DNA of 64,000 nucleotides from Flavobacterium ginsengisoli (GTDB lineage: Bacteria; Bacteroidota; Bacteroidia; Flavobacteriales; Flavobacteriaceae). Made by a program: the position numbers and the translations under genes. Of this stretch, positions 42,823 through 53,219 are shown piece by piece. The DNA lies in NCBI RefSeq assembly GCF_029625315.1, contig NZ_CP121110.1, forward strand, positions 4,554,501 to 4,618,500, written 5' to 3'. Position 1 is the first letter of the stretch; each line of letters begins with the position of its first letter. The notes below the pieces were generated by a model. It was given only the letters and a program-made list of their open reading frames with translations. It was not told where the DNA came from and made no database searches.

Positions 42823-43776
42823 TTATTTTCTTTTGATTACTCTTTCTACAGCTTCAACAATCGCTTGATTGTTTAATTTGTATTTTTCCATCAATTGTTC
42901 TGGTGTTCCAGATTCTCCAAAACTATCTTTAACTGCTACAAATTCTTGTGGAGTTGGATTGTTTAAAGCTAATACTCCAGAAACACTTTCACCAAGACCT
43001 CCAAGGTAATTGTGCTCTTCTGCAGTAACAACACATTTAGTTTTAGCAACAGATTTTAGAATAGCTTCTTCATCAAGAGGTTTAATTGTGTGGATGTTGA
43101 TTACTTCGGCAGAAATTCCTTTTGCTTCTAATGCTTCAGCAGCAATAAGAGCTTCCCAAACTAAGTGTCCTGTTGCAATAATAGTAACGTCTGTTCCTTC
43201 GTTTAACATAATTGCTTTTCCAATTACGAAAGGCTCGTCAGCAGGAGTGAAGTTTGCTACAACTGGACGTCCGAAACGTAAATAAGCTGGACCGTGATGA
43301 TCTGCTAGTGCCAAAGTTGCGGCTTTAGTTTGGTTGTAATCGCAAGTATTGATTACAGTCATTCCTGGTAACATTTTCATTAAACCAATATCTTCTAAGA
43401 TTTGGTGAGTTGCTCCGTCTTCTCCAAGAGTTAAACCAGCGTGAGAAGCACAGATTTTTACGTTTTTATCTGAGTAAGCAACAGATTGACGAATTTGGTC
43501 GTAAACTCTACCTGTAGAGAAGTTAGCAAAAGTTCCAGTAAAAGGAATTTTTCCTCCAATTGTTAAACCTGCGAGCAATTCCAATCATGTTAGCTTCAGC
43601 GATTCCGATTTGGAAAAAACGCTCTGGGTGATTTTTTTGAATTCATCAAATTTTAATGATCCAATTAAATCAGCACATAATGCAACAACATTTTCGTTTT
43701 TTTGACCTAATTCAGTCATTCCCGCTCCAAAACCAGAACGAGTATCTTTACTTCCTGTATTTTCGTATTTTTTCAT
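42823..43776 (-). CDS. Transketolase, C-terminal subunit (doubly frameshifted)
   Basis: The repaired protein is 317 aa from MKKYENTGSKDTRSGFGAGMTELGQ. Pyrimidine-binding and C-terminal domains are visible (GGKIPFTGTFANFSTGRVYDQIRQ, HAGLTLGEDGATHQILEDIGLMKMLP, and GTDVTIIATGHLVWEALIAAEAL). The middle segment NHPERFFQIGIAEANMIGIAAG is encoded in a third frame, bounded by T7 (43632-43638, one base short) and GCGAGC (around 43573, one base extra). With the separate N-terminal subunit it makes the pentose-phosphate transketolase. Confidence 0.92.
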
Positions 43777-43849
43777 TTTGTTTTTTGCTATACGCAATAG
43801 GCTGTAGGCAATAGGCTTAAAGCTTAATGCTTACTGCTTAAAGCATTTT

Positions 43850-44698
43850 TTAATAATCTGCTAAAGTTGAAATGTTTTGAGCTAAAGCACTAGCCAATTG
43901 GTCATTGTTTGGTGCTTTACCATGCCAAGCGTGAGTGTGCATCATGAAATCTACACCATTCCCCATTTCTGTATGTAATAAAATACAAACTGGTTTTCCT
44001 TTTCCTGTTCTTGATTTAGCGTCAGTTAAACCAGCAATGATAGCATCGATGCTGTTTCCTTCTTTAATTTCTAAAACATCCCAGTCAAAAGCTTCAAATT
44101 TAGCGCGAATGCTTCCCATTGGCAAAACTTCGTCAGTTGTTCCATCAATTTGTTTTCCGTTTAAGTCGATAGTTGCAATAATGTTGTCTACTTTCTTAGC
44201 AGATGCATACATGATAGCCTCCCAGTTTTGACCTTCTTGCAATTCTCCGTCTCCGTGTAAACTATATACAATATGATTGTCTTTGTTTAATTTTTTAGCT
44301 TGCGCTGCTCCAAGAGCTACAGATAAACCTTGTCCTAATGAACCAGACGCAATACGAACTCCAGGTAAACCTTCGTGTGTTGTTGGGTGTCCTTGTAAAC
44401 GAGAATCTAATAATCTGAATGTAGCTAATTCTGAAACTGGAAAATATCCGCTGCGTGCTAAAACGCTATAGAATACAGGTGAGATGTGTCCGTTTGAAAG
44501 GAAAAATAAATCTTCTCCAATTCCGTCCATGTCAAAACCTTCTTTGCGGTCCATTATATTTTGATATAGTGTAACCAAAAATTCAGTACAACCTAAAGAA
44601 CCACCTGGGTGTCCAGAGTTTACAGCATGTACCATTCTAAGAATATCTCTTCTTACTTGGATCGTTAAATCGCTTAATTGTTGTGTGTTAGGCTTCAT
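43850..44698 (-). CDS. Transketolase, N-terminal subunit
   Basis: 282 aa with the thiamine-diphosphate-binding part: AVNSGHPGGSLGCTEFLVTLY, ASGSLGQGLSVALGAA, and GDGELQEGQNWEAIMYASAKKVDNIIATIDLNGKQIDG (GDG-N motif). It transfers two-carbon ketol units in the non-oxidative pentose phosphate pathway. The C-terminal subunit gene begins 73 bp downstream on the same strand. Confidence 0.95.
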   Translation of the reverse strand: MKPNTQQLSDLTIQVRRDILRMVHAVNSGHPGGSLGCTEFLVTLYQNIMDRKEGFDMDGIGEDLFFLSNGHISPVFYSVLARSGYFPVSELATFRLLDSRLQGHPTTHEGLPGVRIASGSLGQGLSVALGAAQAKKLNKDNHIVYSLHGDGELQEGQNWEAIMYASAKKVDNIIATIDLNGKQIDGTTDEVLPMGSIRAKFEAFDWDVLEIKEGNSIDAIIAGLTDAKSRTGKGKPVCILLHTEMGNGVDFMMHTHAWHGKAPNNDQLASALAQNISTLADY

Positions 44699-44723
44699 TT
44701 TATATGTAAAAGTTAAACTGAAG

Positions 44724-44754
44724 CAAAAGTAGGCGTTATTTTGTGTGCAGACAA
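44724..44754 (-). promoter_or_regulatory. Promoter of the transketolase operon
   Basis: TTG (44752-44754) and TACTTTTG (44724-44731) are 20 nt apart on the minus strand, 26 bp before the start codon. Confidence 0.7.
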
Positions 44755-45034
44755 ATGATTTTTTGCTTTAGTTTTACTACAATTGTTAAATTTTGCTGTT
44801 TTTTTTATGTTATGAAAAAAAATATAACGCATGTTTTTGCTTTTTGTATTTTTTAAGTGTGTTTTTTACAGTTAAGAAAAGGTTTTGCTTAACGATGCGA
44901 TTTAATGCAATTAAATAAAGAAAAACTTTCTACGGAATTTCTTAGAATTTATTGTTTTTTGATATATATATTGTTCGTTTATTAAATCTTAAAGAAATCT
45001 TAAAAAAGAATTTAGAGCGTATCATAAAACAATT

Positions 45035-45042
45035 ATATTTGC
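45035..45042 (+). promoter_or_regulatory. Possible -7 element of the glycosyltransferase operon
   Basis: TATATTTG matches TAnnTTTG about 109 bp before the start, leaving a long leader. The rest of the 452-bp divergent gap (44699-45150) is very AT-rich, and nothing else was recognised in it. Confidence 0.4.
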
Positions 45043-45150
45043 TCAAATTTTTTAAAAAGAAAATCTTTTATTTAGCAGGAAAAACTTTTACCTGATAATG
45101 ATTTTTAGATAGAAAATCTAATGAAACAAATACCATATAGAAACTAAAAA

Positions 45151-45863
45151 ATGAGCCAAAAACTATCAATAATTATACCTGCTTATAATGAAGAAAAAAC
45201 CATAAGTTTTATATTAGACAAAATTAAAAAAGTTGAATTAATAGAAAATATTAGAAAAGAGATTATAATTGTAGATGATTGTTCTTCAGATAATTCTTTA
45301 AAGGCATTTAATGAATATAAAGCGACCAATAGTGAATTGGATATTGTAATTTTAACGCATTCTATAAATAAAGGAAAAGGAGTCGCTCTTCATTCTGGAA
45401 TAAGTAAGGCAACAGGAGATATATTAATAATTCAAGATGCCGATTTAGAATATGATCCTGCTGAATATAATATATTGTTGAGACCAATTGTAGAGGGCTA
45501 TGCCGATGTAGTATATGGAAGCAGATTTATGGGAGGTAAACCTCATAGAATATTGTTTTTTTGGCATAGTATAGGGAACAAGTTTTTGACATTTTTGAGT
45601 AATATGTTCACTAATCTTAACCTTACTGATATGGAAACCTGCTATAAAATGTTTAAAACCGAGATTATTCAAAATGTAAAACTTCACGAAAAGAGATTTG
45701 GTTTTGAACCTGAGGTTACTGCAAAAATTTCTAAAATTAAAGGTATCAGGATTTATGAGGTTGGGATTAGTTATTATGGAAGAACATTTGAAGAAGGAAA
45801 AAAATAAGTTGGAAAGATGGCTTTAGAGCTATTTATTGTATACTTAAATACGCAATTAGATGA
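45151..45863 (+). CDS. GT2 polyprenyl-phosphate glycosyltransferase (DPM1-like, frameshifted)
   Basis: The repaired protein is 237 aa. It carries IIIPAYNEEKTI, IIIVDDCSSDNS, NKGKGVALHSGI and the DxD-like QDADLEYDP, then GSRFMGG and DMETCYKMF, all typical of dolichyl/polyprenyl-phosphate mannosyl- or glucosyltransferases. The frame ends early at 45807 after A7 (45798-45804). One more A continues as ISWKDGFRAIYCILKYAIR to a TGA at 45861 that overlaps the next gene's ATG by four bases, strong evidence that the intact form is real. It probably charges a lipid carrier with sugar for the adjacent GT-C enzyme. Confidence 0.88.
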
Positions 45864-47272
45864 AAAAGGTTTGTTTGTTTCTTTTAATTTCAGGTATAAT
45901 ACTAAGATTTATAATTCAGTTTGTTTTTCCTGCTTTTAATGGTGATGAAATTTCATTGGGAAACAATATTAAGAACTCAGGTTTTGTAGAATTACTTTAT
46001 CCATTAGATTCTTTTCAATCTGCGCCACCTTTATATTTATGGATTCAAAGGTTTATTGTTCAGACTTTTCCATTTAGTTTTTGGATAAATATTAAAATCT
46101 TAAGTTTTATCTTTTCAATAAGTGGTTTAGTATTGTTTTATGTATTTATAAAAAGAAATAAGTTTAATCCAATATTTTTATTGTTGTTTATTGTGTTGAT
46201 TTTCAATCCATTTATTGTTAATAATTCATTGACAGTAAAACAATATACTATTGACTTAACGGGAAGTATCTGTTTATTGATATATTTTCAATCAGAGAAA
46301 TTTAAGAAATACAATTGGATTTTCTTTTTGATTTGGAGTTTGATGTCAAATATTGGTTTGTTTGCTTGCTGTGGATATTTGATTTATAATTTATTTAAAT
46401 CGAACTCATTCAACAATTTTGGCTTGTTTTTGAAATTTATAAAAAATAATATACTTACGATTCTTGTCCCTATTCCATATGTTGTTTATTTTTTATGGTT
46501 CATGAAGCAAAAAGGAGCGGCAGAATTAAAGTCTTATATGGTTCAATATTGGAGCGATACATTTATACCGCTTAATAGCTCAATTTTTAAATATTTGATT
46601 TTTACTATTCACGGTTTGTGGACTTCTATCTTTAATGCTTTTGAAATTTGGGGAGTTTTTATGATGCTTCTTATTGTTCCTTTTTTTATTTTCTATAGAA
46701 AGCAATCATTATTTAAAGAAGAAATTTTGTTGCTTTTTTGCGTTATTTTAGTGCATTTAATATTGAATGTTTTTCAAATGTATCCTTTCTCAGATAGGCT
46801 ATACCTTTACATTGCTCCTTTTTTTATTTTGATTTTGGGATCATCTCTCAACACTCTTTCAGGTTTTGCGATTATCAAAAAACATTTTCAAAAAATATAT
46901 ATAGTCATTTCGATTAGTACATTGTTTTTGTATGTTTTATATATGCCTTCAAATGATAATAATGTATATCTGTTGTATAAAAAGCTAAATAATTTAGAAG
47001 CTAATCAAGTTTATGTGACGGGAAAGTCTCTTGAGACAATAAATTCTTTCGATAAATTTACAGATAACAAATTTACTACCAGTAAAAAGATTTTACTCCT
47101 TGACACCGAATTAGATAAGTCAAGTTATATAGTTTCTCGAGTGAGTAAAAAACTGAAATTTAACTCAACAAGTCCTCCTGAATCTGAAATTCAAAATCTA
47201 ATAAAATCTAACAGAATCAAAAGAATTGATTGGGTAAATGGATACGATATTTATGAAATTAAGAATAAATAA
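45860..47272 (+). CDS. Multi-pass GT-C type glycosyltransferase (PMT/ArnT-like), putative
   Basis: 470 aa with roughly ten membrane helices. After the first helix lies FPAFNGDEISLGNNIKNSG, an acidic DE motif in the first external loop like that of GT-C enzymes. A soluble C-terminal part of about 90 residues follows the last helix. It overlaps the preceding polyprenyl-phosphate sugar synthase (ATGA). Such pairs move a sugar from lipid carrier to a protein or glycan outside the inner membrane; the acceptor is unknown. Confidence 0.72.
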   Translation: MKKVCLFLLISGIILRFIIQFVFPAFNGDEISLGNNIKNSGFVELLYPLDSFQSAPPLYLWIQRFIVQTFPFSFWINIKILSFIFSISGLVLFYVFIKRNKFNPIFLLLFIVLIFNPFIVNNSLTVKQYTIDLTGSICLLIYFQSEKFKKYNWIFFLIWSLMSNIGLFACCGYLIYNLFKSNSFNNFGLFLKFIKNNILTILVPIPYVVYFLWFMKQKGAAELKSYMVQYWSDTFIPLNSSIFKYLIFTIHGLWTSIFNAFEIWGVFMMLLIVPFFIFYRKQSLFKEEILLLFCVILVHLILNVFQMYPFSDRLYLYIAPFFILILGSSLNTLSGFAIIKKHFQKIYIVISISTLFLYVLYMPSNDNNVYLLYKKLNNLEANQVYVTGKSLETINSFDKFTDNKFTTSKKILLLDTELDKSSYIVSRVSKKLKFNSTSPPESEIQNLIKSNRIKRIDWVNGYDIYEIKNK

Positions 47273-47277
47273 AAACA

Positions 47278-47306
47278 AAAAAAGTCCTCAAATGAGGGCT
47301 TTTTTA
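47278..47306 (+). terminator. Terminator after the GT pair
   Basis: AAGTCCTCA / TGAGGGCTT stem with a T-run, just after the GT-C stop. Confidence 0.7.
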
Positions 47307-47326
47307 TATCTCATAAATAAACAATT

Positions 47327-47626
47327 TTAATCAGTATCACCTTCGCTATAATAATTATTCTCTTCATCTTCTGAGCCAATTTCTTCTTGCTCATCATCTA
47401 ATTCAGCTCCTGGAATATCCAAATCATTTCCAAGTTTGTCGCTGTTTTGTTTCCATTCGTTGTCGTTTTGAGTAATGGTTTGATCGGTCGAAATATTTTC
47501 TGGATCTATATTTTCTGACTTGTCTTCGCGATTGTAAATATCTTCATTTGCTGGATAATTTAGATTTTCCAGATTTCTTTCTATCTCATTTTCTTTTGTC
47601 GCATTTTTATCTTCTGAATTTATCAT
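47327..47626 (-). CDS. Acidic, probably disordered protein of unknown function
   Basis: 99 aa with about a third Asp/Glu and many Asn (NATKENEIERNLENLNYPANEDIYNREDKSENIDPENI..DDEQEEIGSEDEENNYYSEGDTD). No folded domain is apparent. The style resembles the hydrophilic protein at 14394-14768. Confidence 0.6.
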   Translation of the reverse strand: MINSEDKNATKENEIERNLENLNYPANEDIYNREDKSENIDPENISTDQTITQNDNEWKQNSDKLGNDLDIPGAELDDEQEEIGSEDEENNYYSEGDTD

Positions 47627-47745
47627 AATGTCAATATTAAATATTATTAAACAGATATTTGTATACTATAAAGTTATGAAATCTATGGTTTCAATACTTA
47701 TATTTTTAAAATCAGTATGTTATAATATTTGCATAAAAAATCAGC

Positions 47746-48624
47746 TTATTTTTTAATTGAAAGATGCTCCAATTGCCCAATTTCTTTCCATGTAATTAAT
47801 TGAATATTATTCTCTTTTAATTTTGCTTTGCATTCATCACTGGTAAAAAACTCGAAATCTATTTGACGCCATTCTGAACCAAAATTTGGATGATTTATTG
47901 TGATGCCTTGCATTTCAAAATCATCAAACGCAGGATGAAGCAGGAAAACATTTAATCCAGAAATTGCGCTGTCTAAAGCTTTTTCATAAGATTTTTTGAG
48001 TTCTCCTTTTTCAAAGTCAGCATAATATCCAATTAAAAGTTTATCAGCCAAAAGTGTATCATCAAAATTATATTTTTCATTAGATAGAGAAATTGATTCT
48101 ACAAAGTCTTTATTAATAAAAACTGGTAAATTGTATGTTTTTCCTAGCTCTTTGTAGATTTCTAAAATTTCAGGGGTAACGCCGACACTGCACATATGCG
48201 AGTCGAGATGTGTAGGCTGAATGCCAAATTGCAAAGCTCTTTCGATTTGTGCGGTAAGCTCCTTTTTAATTTCAGCTGGTTGTGCGTTGTTTTTGAAATC
48301 TTGTCGGGTTTTATAAAAATAACCATTTTGATCTACTAAGCTTGAAACTTCGGAAACGGGAAGAATCGGGCCAAATTTGTAATTCTCCCATTCGCAGGTG
48401 AGAGTTAAATGAATTCCGCAGTCATAATTTGGATTGTTATTAGCAAAAGTGGCCATCTCAAAAAACCACGGACAAGGAACCATTATGCTGTATGAATTGA
48501 CAGATCCGTTTTGGAGTGTTTTTATAGTTGCCTGATTTTCGGAATGCGATAGTCCTGCATCATCGGCGTGAATGATTAATAGTTTGGTGTTTTCAGGATA
48601 TCCGAGTTTTTGTGCTAAGTTCAT
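47746..48624 (-). CDS. ChbG/YdjC-family carbohydrate deacetylase
   Basis: 292 aa. Metal-binding motifs are [17 protein letters not shown] (HADD), [11 protein letters not shown], and [11 protein letters not shown], with a late His in FLLHPAFDD. ChbG removes the acetyl group from N-acetylated oligosaccharides such as diacetylchitobiose; the exact substrate here is not known. It is a single gene. Confidence 0.88.
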   Translation of the reverse strand: MNLAQKLGYPENTKLLIIHADDAGLSHSENQATIKTLQNGSVNSYSIMVPCPWFFEMATFANNNPNYDCGIHLTLTCEWENYKFGPILPVSEVSSLVDQNGYFYKTRQDFKNNAQPAEIKKELTAQIERALQFGIQPTHLDSHMCSVGVTPEILEIYKELGKTYNLPVFINKDFVESISLSNEKYNFDDTLLADKLLIGYYADFEKGELKKSYEKALDSAISGLNVFLLHPAFDDFEMQGITINHPNFGSEWRQIDFEFFTSDECKAKLKENNIQLITWKEIGQLEHLSIKK

Positions 48625-48820
48625 TTTGAATTTTTATTGTTGTGAATATGCTGAGTGAGAACTTCAACTTCGTTTAGTATGGAAGCTCCGCATTTCATTT
48701 TTTAATAGATTTTATTCAAATTTAAAAATTTCTGAAGTTTAGGTTTTATGTTGTTTTTGAATTAACTCAATTTTATAATTCACAATTTTTCTAATTAATT
48801 AAATTTCCCTGAAATTAGCT

Positions 48821-48828
48821 TATCTTTG
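48821..48828 (+). promoter_or_regulatory. -7 element of tgt
   Basis: TATCTTTG matches TAnnTTTG, 20 bp before the tgt ATG; the -33 element is not clear. Confidence 0.5.
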
Positions 48829-48848
48829 CCGACTGAAAAAAGAAACAA

Positions 48849-49979
48849 ATGAAGTTCGATTTATTACAAAAAGATCCGCAGTCTAAAGCAAGAGCGGGAA
48901 GTATAACTACTGATCACGGCGTAATTGAAACGCCTATTTTTATGCCGGTTGGAACGGTTGCATCTGTAAAAGGTGTGCATCAGCGTGAGCTTAAAGAAGA
49001 AATAAATCCGGATATTATTCTTGGAAATACATACCATTTATATTTACGTCCACAAACCGAAATTTTAGAAAAAGCGGGAGGATTGCATAAATTCATGAAC
49101 TGGGATCGTAATATTTTGACTGATTCTGGAGGATATCAAGTATATTCTCTTTCTTCAAATAGAAAAATTAAAGAAGAAGGAGTGAAGTTCAAATCGCATA
49201 TTGACGGTTCTTACCACTTTTTTACTCCAGAAAATGTAATGGAAATTCAGCGTACAATTGGAGCCGATATTATTATGGCTTTTGACGAATGTACACCTTA
49301 TCCTTGTGATTATCGTTATGCGCAGCGTTCTATGCACATGACACACCGTTGGTTAGACAGATGTATTAATCATTTAGAAAAAGTGCCTTATAAATATGGT
49401 TACGAACAAACGTTTTTTCCAATTGTTCAAGGAAGTACTTATAAAGATTTGCGTCGCCAGTCGGCTGAATATATTGCCAATGCAGGACAGCAAGGAAATG
49501 CAATTGGAGGACTTTCAGTTGGAGAACCTGCTGAAGAAATGTATGCAATGACCGAAGTAGTTTGCGAAATTCTGCCAGAAGATAAACCTCGTTATTTAAT
49601 GGGAGTTGGAACTCCAATTAATATTTTAGAAAATATTGCGTTAGGGATTGATATGTTCGACTGTGTTATGCCAACACGTAATGCAAGAAACGGAATGTTG
49701 TTTACAGCAAACGGAACAATTAACATCAAGAATAAAAAGTGGGAAGCTGATTTTTCTCCAATTGATGAAATGGGACACACTTTTGTAGATACAGAATATT
49801 CTAAAGCTTATTTGCGTCATTTATTTGTCGCCAACGAATATCTTGGAAAACAAATTGCAACCATTCATAATCTTGGTTTTTATATGTGGTTGGTTCGTGA
49901 AGCCAGAAAACATATCTTAGCCGGAGATTTTAGACCATGGAAAGAAATGATGGTTAAAAATATGAGCCAAAGACTTTAA
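48849..49979 (+). CDS. tgt: Queuine tRNA-guanine transglycosylase
   Basis: 376 aa. The Tgt signatures are TPIFMPVGTVASVKGV, LGNTYHLYLRPQTEIL, LTDSGGYQVYSLS (catalytic Asp), GLSVGEP and GIDMFDCVMPTRNARNG. The usual zinc site C-x-C-x2-C-x25-H is not obvious: only FDCVMP is seen in the C-terminal part, and the HTFVDTEYSKAYLRHLF region lacks the cysteines, as in other Bacteroidota Tgt variants I recall. It exchanges guanine-34 for preQ1 in tRNAs with GUN anticodons. Confidence 0.95.
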   Translation: MKFDLLQKDPQSKARAGSITTDHGVIETPIFMPVGTVASVKGVHQRELKEEINPDIILGNTYHLYLRPQTEILEKAGGLHKFMNWDRNILTDSGGYQVYSLSSNRKIKEEGVKFKSHIDGSYHFFTPENVMEIQRTIGADIIMAFDECTPYPCDYRYAQRSMHMTHRWLDRCINHLEKVPYKYGYEQTFFPIVQGSTYKDLRRQSAEYIANAGQQGNAIGGLSVGEPAEEMYAMTEVVCEILPEDKPRYLMGVGTPINILENIALGIDMFDCVMPTRNARNGMLFTANGTINIKNKKWEADFSPIDEMGHTFVDTEYSKAYLRHLFVANEYLGKQIATIHNLGFYMWLVREARKHILAGDFRPWKEMMVKNMSQRL

Positions 49980-49986
49980 AATATGT

Positions 49987-50030
49987 TTATTTGTTTAATC
50001 GTTTATTCGGTTAAACGATTAAACAAATAA
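49987..50030. repeat. 15-bp-arm hairpin between tgt and the LptF/G gene
   Basis: TTATTTGTTTAATCG (49987-50001) and CGATTAAACAAATAA (50016-50030) are perfect complements with a 14-nt loop, followed by another partial copy (TCGATTAAAC). It may attenuate readthrough or stabilise the tgt mRNA end. Confidence 0.7.
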
Positions 50031-50046
50031 TCGATTAAACTTTGTT

Positions 50047-51136
50047 ATGTTAACAATAATAGATAAATACATTTTAAAAAGATACCTCGGAACTTTTTCT
50101 GTGATGCTTCTTTTATTTGCACCAATCGGAATCGTAATTGACGTTTCTGAAAAGGTAAATAAAATGCTCGAAAACAAGATTCCGTTTGGAGATATTGCTC
50201 TCTATTATTACAATTTTACGATTTACTTTATTAATTCGCTGTTTCCGATATTTTTGTTTTTATCCGTAATCTGGTTTACTTCAAAGTTGGCAAACAATAC
50301 AGAAATTATCGCGATTTTAAGTTCTGGAATTTCATTTACGCGTTTTTTACGTCCTTATATTATAGGTGCAACTATAGTTTCTCTTTTTGTATTGTTAATG
50401 GGATTTTTTATTGTTCCAGCAGCAAGTGAAGGTTATAATAATTTTAGATATACGTATCTAAAAGGAAACGGAAAAGCCGAAATGCGTGGCGAAAACACCA
50501 ATGTTTACAGGCAAATTAATGACCACGATTTTATCTTTGTAAATAGTTTTAATGAAGAGTCTAAAACGGCTTTTAATTTTTCTTTGGAACATTTTGAAAA
50601 AGAAAAACTAACCTATAAAATTACTGCAAGCCGTATTAAATGGGATCCTAAAAAAGAAGATTTACGTTTTATACGATTATACTAAGAGAACCGTAGGAGA
50701 ATTAAATGATGTAATCGAAAAAGCTCCAGAAAAAAATATCCCTTTTAAATTTGAATTGGCCGATTTAACACCTGTCGTTTATATCGCAGAAACATTGCCT
50801 TTGGGTAAGCTAATTGATTTTATTGAGAAAGAAAGAAAAAGAGGTTCAGGAAACATAAATACCTATTTGGTTGTTCTTTATAAAAAATACAGTATTCCTG
50901 TTTCAGCATTTATTTTGACGATTATTGCCGTTTCTGTTTCTTCTATGAAACGTCGTGGCGGAATGGGAATGAACCTTGCAATTGGTATAGCAATTGCGTT
51001 CTCTTTCGTATTCTTTGATAAAATCTTTGGTACACTTGCCGAAAAATCTACATTCTCACCTTTATTGGCTGTTTGGTTCCCGAATATTGTTTTCGGAATT
51101 TTAGCAGTTTACTTATTACGTAATGCGAAACGATAA
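50047..51136 (+). CDS. LptF/LptG-family LPS-export permease (frameshifted)
   Basis: The repaired protein is 362 aa. Six membrane helices frame a periplasmic beta-jellyroll, with the N-terminus LTIIDKYILKRYLGTFSVMLLLFAPIGIVIDVSEK typical of YjgP/YjgQ proteins. The frame stops at 50685 after RFIRLY, but the other frame continues DYTKRTVGELNDVIEKAPEKNIPFKFELADLTP from about 50672, and the second half (KKYSIPVSAFILTIIAVSVSSMKRRGGMGMNLAIGIAIAF) completes the family pattern. One extra base near 50671 explains it. It works with LptB in moving LPS to the outer membrane. Confidence 0.9.
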
Positions 51137-52013
51137 TTTAAAAAGTTATTTAAATCTTCACTTAATTGTTTTTATCTGGGGTTTTACTGCCATTTTGGGC
51201 GCTTTAATTACAATTGATGCCGAAAATTTGGTTTGGTATAGAATGCTTATCGCTATGGTTTTCCTTGGCGGATTTATAGCTTTTAAAAAACAGTCTTTTC
51301 AAGTTCCTGTCAAAGAATTTTTTAAATTGATTTTTGTTGGTTTATTAATTGCATTGCACTGGATTTTCTTTTTTAAAGCAATCCATGTTTCCAATGTTTC
51401 AATTACACTTTCTATATTTTCTCTGGGAGCATTTTTTGCTTCTTTATTAGAGCCATTATTCTATGGAAGAAAAGTCCTTTGGTACGAAGTTTTCTTCGGA
51501 CTAATCATTATTGCAGGATTAGGGCTGATTCTTCAAGTAGAAATAAAATATCTTACGGGAGTTTACTATGCCTTGGCAGCAATCATTTTAGGGGTTTTAT
51601 TTACCTTGATGAATGGGAAACTAATTTCAGATCATGAGCCTTCTGTAATTACTTTTTATGAGTTTGGTGCAGGAGTTTTCTTTATAACGATTTATTTTTT
51701 ATTTCAAGGAAAATTTACAGCAGATTTCTTCAAAATGTCTTTAAATAATTGGGTTTTGTTATTGATTTTGGCTTCAATTTGTACGGCTTATGCCTTTACT
51801 GCATCAGTAAAAGTAATGCAGCGATTAACGCCATATACAGTAATGTTAACCACTAATTTAGAGCCAGTTTACGGAATCGTTTTGGCGTATTTTATCCTAG
51901 GAGGAAAAGAAAAAATGAGTGTTGAATTTTACGTAGGAGCGGTTATAATTATCATAACAGTTATTCTAAACGGCGTTTTCAAACATTATCAGAACAAGAA
52001 AGAAAACTTGTAA
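51123..52013 (+). CDS. EamA-family (DMT) transporter
   Basis: 296 aa with ten predicted membrane helices in two EamA repeats (FIWGFTAILGALITIDAENLVWYRMLIAMV; ASICTAYAFTASVKVMQRLTPYTVMLTTNLEPVYGIVLAYFILG). The substrate is probably a metabolite or amino acid, not determinable. It overlaps the LptF/G gene by 14 bp, so it is likely cotranscribed. Confidence 0.9.
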   Translation: MRNDNLKSYLNLHLIVFIWGFTAILGALITIDAENLVWYRMLIAMVFLGGFIAFKKQSFQVPVKEFFKLIFVGLLIALHWIFFFKAIHVSNVSITLSIFSLGAFFASLLEPLFYGRKVLWYEVFFGLIIIAGLGLILQVEIKYLTGVYYALAAIILGVLFTLMNGKLISDHEPSVITFYEFGAGVFFITIYFLFQGKFTADFFKMSLNNWVLLLILASICTAYAFTASVKVMQRLTPYTVMLTTNLEPVYGIVLAYFILGGKEKMSVEFYVGAVIIIITVILNGVFKHYQNKKENL

Positions 52014-52085
52014 TAGTTTACTTATTTTTAATTTGCATTTTTATACTTTAAATAACAATTAACTTCGCCAATGATATAATATTTT

Positions 52086-52093
52086 TATATTTG
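52086..52093 (+). promoter_or_regulatory. -7 element of accA
   Basis: TATATTTG matches TAnnTTTG, 32 bp before the accA start; the -33 region reads TTC rather than TTG. Confidence 0.5.
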
Positions 52094-52125
52094 CGGTTCG
52101 ATTTACAAACAAAATTCAAAAATCC

Positions 52126-53079
52126 ATGGAATATTTAGATTTTGAGCTTCCAATTAAAGAACTTGAAGAACAGTTAGAAAAGTGCGTTATTATTGGAAAA
52201 GAATCTGACGTTGACGTAACGCCAACGTGCAAGGAAATCAACAAGAAATTAGAGGAGACCAAGAAAGATATATACAAAAACCTAACTGCTTGGCAGAGGG
52301 TACAATTGTCAAGACACCCAAACAGACCTTATACTTTAGATTACATCAAAGCAATCTGCGGAGATACTTTCTTAGAACTTCATGGAGATAGAGGCTTTAA
52401 AGATGATAAAGCTATGGTTGGTGGTTTAGGTAAAATAAACGGACAATCGTTTATGATTATCGGTCAGCAAAAAGGATATAATACTAAAACACGTCAATAC
52501 CGTAATTTTGGTATGGCTAATCCAGAAGGATACCGTAAAGCACTTCGTTTGATGAAAATGGCAGAGAAATTCGGAATTCCAGTTCTTACTTTAGTAGATA
52601 CTCCTGGTGCATATCCAGGACTTGAAGCAGAAGAAAGAGGGCAAGGAGAAGCTATTGCTAGAAATATCTTCGAAATGGTTCGTTTACAAGTGCCAATTAT
52701 CACAATTATTGTTGGTGAAGGTGCTTCTGGAGGAGCTTTAGGAATTGGTGTTGGAGATCGTGTTTACATGTTAGAAAACACTTGGTACTCTGTAATTTCT
52801 CCAGAATCTTGCTCTTCTATTTTATGGAAAAGCTGGGAGTACAAAGAGCGTGCAGCAGAAGCTTTAAAACTGACTTCTTCTGACATGAAAAAACAAAAAT
52901 TAGTTGATGATGTAATCCCAGAACCACTAGGCGGAGCGCACTACGACCGTGAAACAACTTTTAAAACGGTTGCAGAATACATCACTAAAGGATATAATGA
53001 ATTAAAAGACTTATCAACAGCCGACTTAATTGCCCAAAGAATGGACAAATACAGTAATATGGGCGAGTATAAAGAGTAA
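52126..53079 (+). CDS. accA: Acetyl-CoA carboxylase carboxyltransferase subunit alpha
   Basis: 317 aa. The N-terminal helical segment ([15 protein letters not shown]) is followed by [19 protein letters not shown], the crotonase-fold core [53 protein letters not shown] and [15 protein letters not shown]. With AccD it transfers carboxyl from biotin to acetyl-CoA, the first committed step of fatty-acid synthesis. Confidence 0.97.
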   Translation: MEYLDFELPIKELEEQLEKCVIIGKESDVDVTPTCKEINKKLEETKKDIYKNLTAWQRVQLSRHPNRPYTLDYIKAICGDTFLELHGDRGFKDDKAMVGGLGKINGQSFMIIGQQKGYNTKTRQYRNFGMANPEGYRKALRLMKMAEKFGIPVLTLVDTPGAYPGLEAEERGQGEAIARNIFEMVRLQVPIITIIVGEGASGGALGIGVGDRVYMLENTWYSVISPESCSSILWKSWEYKERAAEALKLTSSDMKKQKLVDDVIPEPLGGAHYDRETTFKTVAEYITKGYNELKDLSTADLIAQRMDKYSNMGEYKE

Positions 53080-53097
53080 ATTCATACAAAGAGACTT

Positions 53098-53132
53098 AAA
53101 ATCCGAAGCCTTACAGTTTCGGATTTTTTTTT
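53098..53132 (+). terminator. Terminator after accA
   Basis: AAAATCCGAA and TTCGGATTTT pair around a short loop, followed by T9. Confidence 0.82.
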
Positions 53133-53219
53133 GGTTATGAACAAATCAGAATTATTTATAAACAATTATTAGTTATAACTAGATAGCAGATTTTTTTTAA
53201 ATTTTGCTACTTTCGCTAT

